Source of the DNA: Myxococcales bacterium
Lineage (GTDB): Bacteria; Myxococcota; Polyangia; Polyangiales; Polyangiaceae
Assembly: GCA_003151595.1 (NCBI GenBank)
Contig: PLXW01000119.1
Coordinates: forward strand, 6,295-68,168
DNA: 61,874 nucleotides
Reading direction: 5' to 3'
Part shown: positions 41,279-50,481 of the stretch, one piece after another
How positions within the stretch are numbered: position 1 is the first letter of the stretch
Layout: every line of letters starts with the position of its first letter
Notes under the pieces: model-generated
Database searches by the model: none
The model's input: only the letters and a program-made list of their open reading frames with translations
Told to the model about the DNA's origin: nothing
Program-made: the position numbers and the translations under genes

Positions 41279-43933
41279 GTGGCCGCGCGCACCCGTCATC
41301 GACTCTTCGCGCCCGAGGTGATCCAGACGTCCGCGATGGACTGCGGTCCCGCGTGCCTCAAGTCGCTGCTCGAAGGGTTCGGCGTCAGCGTCAGCTACGG
41401 GCGCCTTCGCGAGGCGTGCCAGACCGACGTCGACGGCACGTCGATCGACGTCATGGAAGACGTCGCGAACCAGCTCGGACTCGAGGCCGAGCAGATCCTG
41501 GTCCCGCTCGATCACGTCTTCCTCCCCGAGACCGACGCGCTCCCCGCGCTCGCCGTGTGGCGCAATCCCGACGGCGCTCCGCACTTCGTCATCCTGTGGC
41601 GTGTCGCGTTCGGGCGCGTGATGGTCATGGACCCGGGATCGGGTCGCAAGTGGCTCACGCGCGAAGAGGTCGCGGCGAACCTCTATCACCACGCGATGGC
41701 GCTGCCCGCGGAGGCCTGGCGCGAGTGGGCCGGGTCGCCGGAGTTCGCGGGCTCCTTGCGGCGACGGTTGAACGCGATCGGCGCGTGGGGCGAGGGGAAG
41801 CGCGCGCTCGAAGACGCGAGCGCGGATCCGACGGCGACGTCGCTGTCGGCGCTCGACGCGGCCACGCGACTCGTGACCTCGCTCGTGAAGAGCGGGGGGA
41901 TCGACGCCGGGAGCGCGGCGGGTCGAATCGTCGTGTCGCTGGCCGAATCCGCTCGAAAGGATCCGGAGTCGATCCCGCGCGCATACTGGAGCGCGCATCC
42001 GTTCGACGCCGCCGAAGACGGAACGGCGCAAGTGCTCGCGCGCGGCGCGGTGCTGGTTCGCGCGCTCGGTGCTCGTCCGCGCGCCGCCGACGCGCCGCCG
42101 TTGAACCCCGAGCTCGAAGCCGCGCTCCGCGAGCCGAGCGCGCGACCGATTCGCCAGCTCCTCTCGTTCCTCCGCGAAGACGGCGCGCTCACGCCGGCCG
42201 CGATCGGCCTCGGTCTCGTGGGCGCGGCGATCGGCGGCGCGATCGAGGCGCTTCTCCTGCGCAGCCTCATCGAAGTGGGGCGACACCTGGGGCTCGTCGA
42301 GCAGCGCGCCGGAGCGCTCGTGGTCCTCTTCACGTTGCTCTTCGTGCTCCTCGCGATCGACGTGCCGACCACCGGCGCGGCGCTCCGCATCGGACGGAAG
42401 CTCGAGGCGCGGTTGCGCGTCGCGTTCCTCTCGAAGCTCCCTCGCCTCACCGATCGCTACTTCCAGAGCCGGCCGATCTCGGACATGGCCCACCGCGTTC
42501 ACGCCATCCACCCCGTGCGCCGGCTCCCGACGATCGCGTCGCGCCTCGTTCGCAGCGTGATGGACATGCTCGTGGTCTGCGTGGGGCTCGTGTGGATCGA
42601 CCCGCGCGGACTCCCGCTCGTGGCCACCGTCGCCGCGATCTCGATCGCCGTCCCGTGGATCACGCAGTCGATCCTGATCGAGCGCGATCAGCGCGTCCGC
42701 TCGTACGACGGCGCGCTCACGCGCTACTACCTCGACGCGCTCCTCGGCATCGTGGCCGTCCGCACGCACGGCGCCGATCGCGCGCTCCGGAGCGAGCACG
42801 CGCAGATGCTCGGCGAGTGGACGCGCGCGAACCGCGATCGACTGCGCACGGTGGTCCTGGTCGATGCGCTCGAGCAGATCGTCGGATCGATCCTCGCGAT
42901 CTGGCTGGCGTTCGATTACCTCGCGCACGTGAGCGAGCCGGCCGCGCTCCTGCTCCTTCTCTACTGGGCGCTGTCGGTGCCGACCTACGGGCAGGAGATC
43001 GGCGCGGCGGCCCGTGATTATCCGGCGATCCGCAACCTGCTCTTGCGCATCGTGGAGCCGCTCGGGGCGATCGAAGAGAGCGAAGACCTCGCGGAGGCGG
43101 GCGACGTCGCTTCGAGCCATCCCCACGCGGTGCAGCTGACGTTCCGCGACGTCGCCGTCCGTGTGTCGGGGCGCGACATTCTCGACGGCGTGAACCTGGC
43201 GATCGCCGCGGGTGAGCACGTCGGGATCGTGGGGCCGTCGGGCGCGGGCAAGTCGAGCTTCGTGGGGCTGCTGCTCGGGTGGCATCGCGCGGCGCGCGGC
43301 GTCGTGGAGGTCGACGGGAAGTCGCTCGCCGGCACGACGCTCCGCGCGCTTCGCAAGGAGACGACGTGGGTCGACCCTGCGGTGCAGCTCTGGAACCGCA
43401 CGATGCTGGACAACCTGACGTACGGCGCCATCGGCGAGGCGTCGCTGGCGCAAGTGCTGGAGCAAGCCGATCTCCTCGCGCTGCTGGAGCGACTGCCCAG
43501 CGGCCTCCAGACCCCGCTCGGCGAAGGGGGCGCGCTCGTCTCCGGCGGCGAGGGGCAGCGCGTGCGACTCGGGCGGGCGATGATGCGACCCGACTGCAAG
43601 CTCGTGATCCTCGACGAGCCCTTCCGCGGGCTCGATCGCGAGAAGCGCGCGGAGCTGCTGGTGCGCGCCCGAAAGCTCTGGAAGCGATCGACGCTGCTCT
43701 GCGCGACGCACGACGTGAGCGAGACGCTCGGACTCGATCGCGTGCTCGTCGTCGAAGATGGACGGATCGTCGAAGAGGGGCCGCCGCGCGAGCTCGCCGC
43801 CCGCGAAGGGTCTCGCTACCGCGCGATGCTCGACGCCGAGGACGACGTGCGGCGTCGCATGTGGGGGAGCGCGTCGTTCCGCCGGCTGGTCATGCGTGGC
43901 GGACAGCTCGGAGAGACGGAGAGGAACCCGTGA
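41279..43933 (+). CDS. Peptidase C39-containing ABC exporter
   Basis: 884 residues from GTG. N-terminal C39 peptidase with Gln16 and Cys22 (VIQTSAMDCG), His102 (PHFVILW) and Asp118 (VMDPG): all catalytic residues present, so it should cleave double-glycine leaders. Then a region of about 150 residues, six membrane helices (about 310-590) and an ATPase with GPSGAGKSS, VSGGEGQRVRLGRAM and LVILDEP. Exports a ribosomally made peptide after leader removal. It follows the HlyD gene closely and overlaps the next ABC gene by four bases (GTGA). No precursor peptide is visible beside it. Confidence 0.93.
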   Translation: MAARTRHRLFAPEVIQTSAMDCGPACLKSLLEGFGVSVSYGRLREACQTDVDGTSIDVMEDVANQLGLEAEQILVPLDHVFLPETDALPALAVWRNPDGAPHFVILWRVAFGRVMVMDPGSGRKWLTREEVAANLYHHAMALPAEAWREWAGSPEFAGSLRRRLNAIGAWGEGKRALEDASADPTATSLSALDAATRLVTSLVKSGGIDAGSAAGRIVVSLAESARKDPESIPRAYWSAHPFDAAEDGTAQVLARGAVLVRALGARPRAADAPPLNPELEAALREPSARPIRQLLSFLREDGALTPAAIGLGLVGAAIGGAIEALLLRSLIEVGRHLGLVEQRAGALVVLFTLLFVLLAIDVPTTGAALRIGRKLEARLRVAFLSKLPRLTDRYFQSRPISDMAHRVHAIHPVRRLPTIASRLVRSVMDMLVVCVGLVWIDPRGLPLVATVAAISIAVPWITQSILIERDQRVRSYDGALTRYYLDALLGIVAVRTHGADRALRSEHAQMLGEWTRANRDRLRTVVLVDALEQIVGSILAIWLAFDYLAHVSEPAALLLLLYWALSVPTYGQEIGAAARDYPAIRNLLLRIVEPLGAIEESEDLAEAGDVASSHPHAVQLTFRDVAVRVSGRDILDGVNLAIAAGEHVGIVGPSGAGKSSFVGLLLGWHRAARGVVEVDGKSLAGTTLRALRKETTWVDPAVQLWNRTMLDNLTYGAIGEASLAQVLEQADLLALLERLPSGLQTPLGEGGALVSGGEGQRVRLGRAMMRPDCKLVILDEPFRGLDREKRAELLVRARKLWKRSTLLCATHDVSETLGLDRVLVVEDGRIVEEGPPRELAAREGSRYRAMLDAEDDVRRRMWGSASFRRLVMRGGQLGETERNP

Positions 43934-46056
43934 TCGACGTGAGGTCGATCACCTGGCCGTCATCGCGCGCCTCGGAGGCGATCGAAGCGGTCGCGCGCGC
44001 GGCGGGACTCCCGTGCGCGACGCGCGCGCCGACGGGGGCGATGCCCGAGGTGACCCTCGCCGACGACGAAGCGCTCGCGCCGTGGATCGACGACTGCGCC
44101 GCGCGCCTGGGGCTCGAGTCGGAGTCGATCCGCGCGACGCACGACGAGATCGCGTCGCTCGTTCGGGGCTCCGGCCCCGCGCTGCTGCTCGTGCGCATTC
44201 CGGAGACGCGCCTCGTCGCGCTGGTCGGAATGCGGAGGGGGCTCGCGCTGGTGGCGACGCCCGATCATCGCATCGTGTCCGTCGATCCGTGCGCGATCGA
44301 GGACGCCTTGTGGGCCCCGGTCGAAGCGCAGAGCGGCGCGCGCGCCGACGCCATCCTCGCCGCAGCCTCCGTGGACCCGAGGCGTTCGCCGCGCGCTCGG
44401 CAGGCGCTCATTCGCGAGCCGCACGCCGGCAATCCGATCCGCGCGGGGTGGATGCTGCGACTCCCGCCGTCGGCGCCGTTCGCCACGCAAGCCTCGCGCG
44501 CCTCGCTCTTCCAGACGGCGGCCGCGATGCTCGCCGCGACGATCGCGGCGCACGTGCTGTCGATCGTGGCGTGGTGGTTGATCGGCCAGGGTGCGCTCGG
44601 AGGCACGCTCGACAAGGGGTGGATGATCGCGTGGGCGCTCCTCCTCCTCACGATGATCCCGCTGCGCGTGATCGCCGGATGGTGGCAGGGGCTCCTCACG
44701 CTCACGGCGAGCGGCCTCCTCAAGCAGCGCCTCCTCGCCGGAGCCCTCCGACTCGATCCCGAGGAGCTGCGAGGCGAAGGGACGGGGCAGATCCTCGGGC
44801 GCGTCATCGAGTCCGAGGCGGTCGAGTCGCTGGTGCTGGGGGGCGGATTCGGTTCGGTGCTCGCCGTCGTCGAGCTCGCGCTCGCGGCTCCCGTCCTGGC
44901 GCTGAGCGCGGGCGGTCTCACGGCGTCGCTCGCGCTCCTCGTGTGGACGCTGTTCGCCCTCGCGCTCGTCGTTCGCTACGGACGCCGCTCGCATCGCTGG
45001 GCGACATCGCGCGTGAAGATGACCAACGATCTGGTCGAGCGCATGGTGGGTCACCGCACGCGCATCGCGCAGGAGTCGCCCGAGGCGTGGCACGACGACG
45101 AAGACCGCGCGCTCGCCGACTACCTCGAGAAGTCTTCGCGGCTCGACGCGACGAGCACGTTGCTCTCGGGGTTCCTGGGGCGCGGCTGGACGATCGTCGG
45201 GTTGCTGTCGCTCGTCCCGGGGTTCGTGGTGCACAGCGCGTCGGCTGGCGCGATCGCGGCGGGCGTCGGCGGCGTTCTGCTCGCGCGCGGTGCCTTCCAG
45301 CGCCTGTCGACCGGCATGGCCTCGCTCGCCGCCGCGCACGTCGCGTGGACGCAGGTCGCGCCGATCTTCCACGCCGCGGCGCGGCCCGACGATCTCGGGA
45401 CACCGGCCGCCCCGCTCGCCGACGCGCGCCCGCGCCGCGGAGACGAACCTCTTCTCGTCGCCCACGAGCTGGCGTTTCGCTATCGGCCGCAAGGCGAGGA
45501 CGTCCTCAAGCGCGTCACGCTGCAGATCGAAGCGAGCGATCGCCTGCTGCTGGAGGGGCCTTCGGGCGGAGGCAAGTCGACGCTCGGCTCGCTGCTCACC
45601 GGTCTGCGCGCGCCGCAGTCGGGGCTGTTGCTCCTCGACGGGCTCGATCGCCACACGCTCGGCGCGCGCGGATGGCGAAAGCGCGTCGCGGGGTCGCCGC
45701 AGTTCCACGAGAACCACGTCCTCTCGAACACGTTCCTCTTCAACTTGCTCATGGGGCGACGCTGGCCTCCGCGCGAGCAAGACGTGGAAGACGCGATCGC
45801 GGTGTGCCGCGAGCTCGGCCTCGGGCCGCTGCTGACCCGGATGCCCGCTGGGGTGAGTCAGACGCTGGGCGAGACGGGGTGGCAGCTGTCGCACGGCGAG
45901 AAGAGCCGCCTCTACATCGCGCGCGCGCTCCTCCAGGACGCACGGTTGATCGTGCTCGACGAGAGCTTCGCGGCTCTGGACCCGGAGACGCTCGCCGTGG
46001 CGTTGAAGTGCGTGCTCGCCAGGGCGCGGGCGCTGGTGGTGATCGCGCATCCGTGA
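43930..46056 (+). CDS. Second ABC exporter with degenerate peptidase-like N-terminus
   Basis: 708 residues from GTG. Residues 1-180 resemble a C39 domain in layout (VGMRRGLALVATPDHRIVSV) but lack the catalytic Cys. Then six membrane helices (about 200-420), ATPase with Walker A GPSGGGKST, signature LSHGEKSRLYIARALL and Walker B LIVLDES. The exporter probably works together with the preceding C39-ABC. The trio HlyD, C39-ABC, peptidase-less ABC is the layout of NHLM-type peptide exporters. Confidence 0.88.
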   Translation: MIDVRSITWPSSRASEAIEAVARAAGLPCATRAPTGAMPEVTLADDEALAPWIDDCAARLGLESESIRATHDEIASLVRGSGPALLLVRIPETRLVALVGMRRGLALVATPDHRIVSVDPCAIEDALWAPVEAQSGARADAILAAASVDPRRSPRARQALIREPHAGNPIRAGWMLRLPPSAPFATQASRASLFQTAAAMLAATIAAHVLSIVAWWLIGQGALGGTLDKGWMIAWALLLLTMIPLRVIAGWWQGLLTLTASGLLKQRLLAGALRLDPEELRGEGTGQILGRVIESEAVESLVLGGGFGSVLAVVELALAAPVLALSAGGLTASLALLVWTLFALALVVRYGRRSHRWATSRVKMTNDLVERMVGHRTRIAQESPEAWHDDEDRALADYLEKSSRLDATSTLLSGFLGRGWTIVGLLSLVPGFVVHSASAGAIAAGVGGVLLARGAFQRLSTGMASLAAAHVAWTQVAPIFHAAARPDDLGTPAAPLADARPRRGDEPLLVAHELAFRYRPQGEDVLKRVTLQIEASDRLLLEGPSGGGKSTLGSLLTGLRAPQSGLLLLDGLDRHTLGARGWRKRVAGSPQFHENHVLSNTFLFNLLMGRRWPPREQDVEDAIAVCRELGLGPLLTRMPAGVSQTLGETGWQLSHGEKSRLYIARALLQDARLIVLDESFAALDPETLAVALKCVLARARALVVIAHP

Positions 46057-46077
46057 TGCGCAGCGCGCCGCGTCGCC

Positions 46078-46106
46078 TTGACAGCGTTCGTGAACGCACT
46101 ACAACT
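46078..46106 (+). promoter_or_regulatory. Promoter of the blaI-like gene
   Basis: TTGACA (46078-46083) as -35, then 16 bases and TACAAC (46100-46105) as a weak -10. The -10 lies inside the BlaI-type operator at 46097-46112, so binding by the repressor should block initiation. Confidence 0.55.
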
Positions 46107-46112
46107 GTAGTG
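46097..46112. promoter_or_regulatory. BlaI/MecI-type operator
   Basis: Perfect inverted repeat CACTACA-AC-TGTAGTG. The half-site TACA/TGTA core is the known BlaI/MecI recognition element. It lies 36 bases before the blaI-like start and overlaps the predicted -10. Confidence 0.75.
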
Positions 46113-46147
46113 ACTCCGTGATGGGAGTCGTGTCCACGGAGGCGGCG

Positions 46148-46537
46148 ATGGCTTCGCACAAGAAGGCGACGATTCACGACACGGAGTGGGATCTCCTCGA
46201 GGTCCTGTGGGCCAGGGAGCGTGGCACGGCGCGCGAAATCGCCGAGGCGCTGGCCAAGAAACGCGGCTGGGCGGTGTCTACCGTGAAGACGCTCCTCGAC
46301 CGCATGGTGCAGAAGGATCTCGTCGCCTCGCGGCAAGTGGGGAACGTGTGGGAGTACACGCCGGCGGTGAAGCACGTCGACGCGCGGCGATCGGCGTGGG
46401 CCGAGCTCGTCGAGAAGGCGTTCGACGGCGCCGTGGCCCCCGCGCTGCACTTCCTGGCCAAGGACGCGAAGCTCTCGAAGAAGGATCTCGCCGAGCTGAG
46501 GGCGCTGCTCGATCGAAAGGAGAAGGGTCATGAGTGA
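46148..46537 (+). CDS. BlaI/MecI/CopY-family transcriptional repressor
   Basis: 129 residues. Winged helix: ATIHDTEWDLLEVLWARERG, AEALAKKRGWAVSTVKTLLD (recognition helix WAVSTVKTLLDRM). C-terminal helices for dimerisation (AELVEKAFDGAVAPALHFL). ATG at 46148 has GGAGG five bases upstream; an earlier start exists at 46118. Binds the palindrome upstream and probably controls itself and the following M56 gene. The M56 partner, when activated, should trigger repressor cleavage. Confidence 0.93.
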   Translation: MASHKKATIHDTEWDLLEVLWARERGTAREIAEALAKKRGWAVSTVKTLLDRMVQKDLVASRQVGNVWEYTPAVKHVDARRSAWAELVEKAFDGAVAPALHFLAKDAKLSKKDLAELRALLDRKEKGHE

Positions 46538-47903
46538 TCTCGCGATGGGTTTGCAGGTGGTCGAAGCTTCACTCGAGTCGTTCGGGCACACGCTCGTCGA
46601 GCGGTTCAGCGCGCTCAACGTGTTGACGGCGGCGCTCCTGGGAGGCGCGCTCGTCCTCGATCGCGCGCTTTCGCGTCGGGTGCAGGCGTCGTGGAGGATC
46701 GCGCTCTACGCGCCCGTCGCATTGCGCGTCGTGCTGCCGCTCGACTGGAGCGTGCCGGTCGCGAACGCACCGAGCGTCGTGACGTTCCTGGCGCCGCTCG
46801 AGGTCCTGAGAGGCGGCGAGGCTCCCCTCGCGTTCGCGCCGCACGCGCCGTCGTGGAACGCGCTCGTCGCCCTGGCCTACGCCGCTGTCGCGCTGATCCT
46901 GGCCGCGCGCGCCGTGCTGGCGCGGGTTCGCCTCGGCCGCGCGCTCGCCGACGCGCCGCTGGCGAAGGGCGATCACGCGGGAACGCCGTGCCCCGTCGTG
47001 CAACACGACGATCTGGGACCGATGGTCGTGGGGCTCCTGGCGCCGCGCATCGTGATCCCTCGGCGACTTCTGATCGCGAGCGAAGGGCAGGCGCTGGCTT
47101 GCGTGCTTCGTCACGAAGGCGCGCATCTGCGCCGCGGCGACGCGTGGCTCTCGGCCGCGATGCAGCTCCTCGCGATCGCGGCGTGGCCCGTGGTGCCGCT
47201 GTGGATCGCGATCGCGCGTGTGCGTCAGCTCGTCGAGCTGGCGTGCGACGAGGCGGCCCTCTCCGGCGCCGACGCGAGCGAGCGTCGTCTCTACGGTCAC
47301 GCGCTGCTCGACATCGCCGAGTGGCGCTCGCTCGTGGTCTCGCCGCTCGGCGCCGGCGAGCTCCACTTCGGGTCGACGCTGCGCGCGCGCATCGAGGCGC
47401 TCGCTTCACCGCGTCACTGGCCGCTCGCGGTGCAAGCGATCACGCTCTCGCTCGCGCCGCTCGCCATGCTGGCCGCGTGCGGTGGTGCCGCGTCGCGCCC
47501 CGCCGCCGCGCCCGGCGACGACGACAAGGGCTACGGCTACGAGTTCGAGACCGATACGGCCAAAGCCGCGGCCGACGCCCCGACCGCCGCGACGCCGCTC
47601 CCTCTCGCGCCCGGCGGTCGACTCCCCCCCGAGACGATCCAGGCGACGGTGCGCGGGCACTTCGGCGCCATCAAGGGTTGCTACGACGCCGGACTGAAGA
47701 AGGACCCGAAGCTCGCCGGCACGGTCACCGTGAAGTTCGTCTTCGGCGAAGACGGCGTCACGAAGGACGCGGCCGACGCGAAGTCGACGCTGCCCGACAA
47801 GGACGTCGTGGCGTGCGTTGTGGGCGAATTCCGGAAGCTCACGTACCCCAAGGCACCGGGTGGCGAGGTGACCGTCGTGTATCCGATCCAGCTCGCCCCC
47901 TGA
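46530..47903 (+). CDS. BlaR1-type M56 metallopeptidase fused to AgmX/PglI-like domain
   Basis: 457 residues. N-terminal four-helix membrane M56 peptidase with HEGAH (195-199) and ELACDE (236-241), the conserved motifs of BlaR1. After a helix (AITLSLAPLAMLAACGG) and a Pro/Ala linker the C-terminus (about 365-457) has GHFGAIKGCYDAGLKKDPKL and GTVTVKFVFGEDGVTKDA, the AgmX/PglI-type C-terminal domain of myxobacterial envelope and motility proteins. The penicillin-binding sensor of BlaR1 is absent, so the signal is different. Overlaps the repressor stop by 8 bases. Confidence 0.9.
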   Translation: MSDLAMGLQVVEASLESFGHTLVERFSALNVLTAALLGGALVLDRALSRRVQASWRIALYAPVALRVVLPLDWSVPVANAPSVVTFLAPLEVLRGGEAPLAFAPHAPSWNALVALAYAAVALILAARAVLARVRLGRALADAPLAKGDHAGTPCPVVQHDDLGPMVVGLLAPRIVIPRRLLIASEGQALACVLRHEGAHLRRGDAWLSAAMQLLAIAAWPVVPLWIAIARVRQLVELACDEAALSGADASERRLYGHALLDIAEWRSLVVSPLGAGELHFGSTLRARIEALASPRHWPLAVQAITLSLAPLAMLAACGGAASRPAAAPGDDDKGYGYEFETDTAKAAADAPTAATPLPLAPGGRLPPETIQATVRGHFGAIKGCYDAGLKKDPKLAGTVTVKFVFGEDGVTKDAADAKSTLPDKDVVACVVGEFRKLTYPKAPGGEVTVVYPIQLAP

Positions 47904-47975
47904 ACGGTCGTTGCCCGCTTTGAGCGCGCGCTGGAGAAACTCGCCTCCGGCGCGCGTCTTCGTTACGACTGAAGG

Positions 47976-48473
47976 ATGCCCGCCCCGAAGGACGACTTCT
48001 TCGAGCGCTTCCGCGCGCTGCACGAGATGGACGGGAAGGCTCCGCTCAGCAAGAGCGAACGCGCCGAGTACGACAAGGTGAAGGAGCGCTTCGCAGAGGC
48101 GATCTGCGCCGCGCAGCGACTCGTCGTCAAACCCGGTGAGACCGCGCGGTCCACGTTCCGCGTCGCGCTCCTCTTCAAGTTGAAGCTCACGATCGACGGT
48201 GCGGTTCAGACGACGTCGACGTTCGACGTGTCGGGCGGGGGCTTCGGCGCTGCGCTCGCGTCGTCACCGTCGAGCCTGGACGTGGGGTACGAGATGTTCC
48301 TGACGAAGGCGGAGTCGATCTCGGGGAAGGCTCGCCTGCTGGACGGGCGCAACAAGCAGCGCGCGTTGTTCGGCTTCGTCGATCTCAAGCCGGCCGCGTT
48401 GGAGCGGTTGGAGCGGCTGCTGTTCGACGAGATGCTGAGGCAGTTGGTGGAGGCGGCGACGCGAAAGGCGTGA
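47976..48473 (+). CDS. PilZ-like domain protein
   Basis: 165 residues. Central part (about 55-130) resembles a PilZ beta-barrel, with RSTFRVALLFKL and TTSTFDVSGGGFGA (D-x-S-G-G-G motif). N-terminal helix KSERAEYDKVKERFAEA. May bind cyclic di-GMP; the first RxxxR motif is not clear. The stop overlaps the next GTG (GTGA). Confidence 0.72.
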   Translation: MPAPKDDFFERFRALHEMDGKAPLSKSERAEYDKVKERFAEAICAAQRLVVKPGETARSTFRVALLFKLKLTIDGAVQTTSTFDVSGGGFGAALASSPSSLDVGYEMFLTKAESISGKARLLDGRNKQRALFGFVDLKPAALERLERLLFDEMLRQLVEAATRKA

Positions 48474-50326
48474 GCTCGCGGAGGGCGTGGCCACTGTTCG
48501 CGCTGTTCGCCTTCGCGCTCGACGAGCGCGTGGCGCCGCCGATGCCGCGTCTGGACGACGTCGCCGCGTCTTCGCCCGCGCTCCTCGAAACGGATGCGCG
48601 CGCGATGGACGCGCTCGAGAACGAAGGGTTGTCGCTCTCGCGGATCTTCGGCGCGCGCGGTCCGAACAATGACGCGCTCGCGAAGACGGACGCCTGGTCG
48701 ACGCTCGTCATGACCCTCGACGCCGACCTCCTCGAGCTCGCCGCGCGACCCGGCATCGCAGACGCTCTGGCGCGCCAGCGGTTTCAGCCCTCGTGGCTCC
48801 GCGACTCGCGCGCGCACTTCGACCTCATCGGCGCGGTGAACAGGCTCGACCGAGCGTTCCTCGATCCCGCGGCCTGCGGAGAGGCGCGCCTCGTGTACCG
48901 GCTCGTGCTCCAGCCCGAGGGGCGGCCGCCGACCTCGCTCCCGATGACGGTGAGCGTCGCCTTCCCGCAGCCGAAGAGGTCGTCCAGCGTCTTCGGCCCA
49001 TCCTCGTGCGCGGCGATGGCGCAGGCGTGGCTCGATCTTCCAGCCCGCGGCGCGCCGCGCGTCCACGCATTGGCTGCGCTCTACGCCGCGCTGCCCGACT
49101 ACACGAAGGTCGAGATCAATCTCCAGAGTTTCCACGCCCACGCCACCGGGGCGACCTTCTCGGACGGCACCGGCTACGACGACCACGCCGAGTATCTCCT
49201 GCGTTCGTTCGATCGCGTCGGCGACGCCCTCGTCCCGCGGCTGCTGGTCGACACGCCGCGCTTCGATCTCGACGAGGGGGAGAAGCGCGCCCTCGCCGAC
49301 TGGATCCGCGCGAGCTTCGACACGATCGACGCGGGGGGATGGGTGATCCCCGATCGCTTCCTCGACATGCGCGCGCTCTCGGTCACGCCGCGCGGTTTCG
49401 CGCGCGGCCCGAACCGCGTTTTCGCATCACTCTTCGGTGACGGATCGTCGCTCTTCGCGAACCTGCCGTACGAGAAGGCGCGGCTCGTGAAGTCGCCCGC
49501 GGGCCTCCTGCGCCGGCTCGATCAGGGGACCTGTCAGGGTTGCCACGAGACTCGCGCGGTGGCCGGCTTCCACCTGCTCGGTGAGAGCCGCACGCCCGAC
49601 GCGCAGATCGATGCCGTCGCCGTCCCGCGCTCGGCGCACCTCGAGATCGAGCTCGGGTGGCGCGCGGCGATGACCACGGCCGTCGCCAGTGGCGCGAGCT
49701 TCGACGTCCCGCGACCATTCGGCGATCGCCGGCAGGCCGGCCCCGGCCGCTCGGGTGCGCACTGCGCGCTGAACGACGACCCGACGTTCGCCGGCTGGAC
49801 GTGCGCGAGCGGTCTCGTGTGCCACGCCTCCGATCAGGACGACGTCGGCGCCTGCGTGCTGGCGACACCGCGTGGGCTCGCCGTGGGCGAGCCATGTCAG
49901 GACGTGACCCTCGGCGAGGAGACCCCCGCGACCGGCGCGTTCGTCGATCCTCGCCCGATGGCGCCGTGCGCGAACGGGAGCGAGCCAGGGGCCTGCGATC
50001 CGAACCTGCTCGGCTTCCCCGCCGGCATGTGCGTCGCGGACTGCGCGCACGTCGGCGCGGTCGAGCGTGGCGGAGAGCTGGTCTGCGGGCTGCTCCCGGC
50101 CGCGGGCTACGAGAACGAGTGCTTCATGACCGCCGAAGAGCCGATCGAGAAGTGCATCGTGCGTCATCTCAACAACCGCGTGCTCAGGACGTGCGCCGAG
50201 GATCGCGCGTGCCGCGAGGACTACGCCTGCGCGCGCATGATCGGCTTGCCGCCCAAGACGGGAGTGTGCGTGCCCACCTACTTCGTCTACGGGCTCCGCG
50301 TCGACGGGCCGCTGCTCGATCGGTGA
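48470..50326 (+). CDS. Large protein with single CxxCH motif, unknown
   Basis: 618 residues, GTG start coupled to the PilZ gene. N-terminal Pro/Ala-rich segment (about 1-30, weak hydrophobicity), then a globular domain (about 90-330) with conserved-looking FDLIGAVNRLDRAFLDPAACG. CQGCHETRAVAGFHLLGE gives Cys355, Cys358 and His359, a possible c-type heme. The C-terminal 200 residues are Cys-rich (PFGDRRQAGPGRSGAHC, NGSEPGACDPNLLGF). An export signal is not evident. Possibly a cytochrome-containing envelope protein. Confidence 0.75.
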   Translation: MSSRRAWPLFALFAFALDERVAPPMPRLDDVAASSPALLETDARAMDALENEGLSLSRIFGARGPNNDALAKTDAWSTLVMTLDADLLELAARPGIADALARQRFQPSWLRDSRAHFDLIGAVNRLDRAFLDPAACGEARLVYRLVLQPEGRPPTSLPMTVSVAFPQPKRSSSVFGPSSCAAMAQAWLDLPARGAPRVHALAALYAALPDYTKVEINLQSFHAHATGATFSDGTGYDDHAEYLLRSFDRVGDALVPRLLVDTPRFDLDEGEKRALADWIRASFDTIDAGGWVIPDRFLDMRALSVTPRGFARGPNRVFASLFGDGSSLFANLPYEKARLVKSPAGLLRRLDQGTCQGCHETRAVAGFHLLGESRTPDAQIDAVAVPRSAHLEIELGWRAAMTTAVASGASFDVPRPFGDRRQAGPGRSGAHCALNDDPTFAGWTCASGLVCHASDQDDVGACVLATPRGLAVGEPCQDVTLGEETPATGAFVDPRPMAPCANGSEPGACDPNLLGFPAGMCVADCAHVGAVERGGELVCGLLPAAGYENECFMTAEEPIEKCIVRHLNNRVLRTCAEDRACREDYACARMIGLPPKTGVCVPTYFVYGLRVDGPLLDR

Positions 50327-50355
50327 TGCCGCGGCGCGAGTCCAGGGCGACGAAT

Positions 50356-50429
50356 TGGTTCCAGCGCGTGGATTCGAACCACGATAAGCGGAATCAAAAT
50401 CCGCTGTCCTGCCATTAGACGACGCCGGA
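50356..50429 (-). tRNA. tRNA-Gln (anticodon TTG)
   Basis: Read on the minus strand: acceptor stem TCCGGCG / CGCTGGA, D arm GTC...GAC, anticodon arm GCGGA-TTTTGAT-TCCGC with anticodon TTG, T arm CGTGG-TTCGAAT-CCACG, discriminator A and an encoded CCA end. 74 bases including CCA. Lies in the gap between a plus-strand gene and the sigma gene. Confidence 0.95.
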
Positions 50430-50481
50430 GCGTGGGCTCGAACTTTCTACAATTCCCCAGGGAAAACGCAAGCACCGCGCG

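Noticed and set aside
40931..43711. A 926-codon minus-strand open frame across the HlyD and C39-ABC genes
   Set aside because: Same cause; the plus-strand genes have full catalytic motifs.
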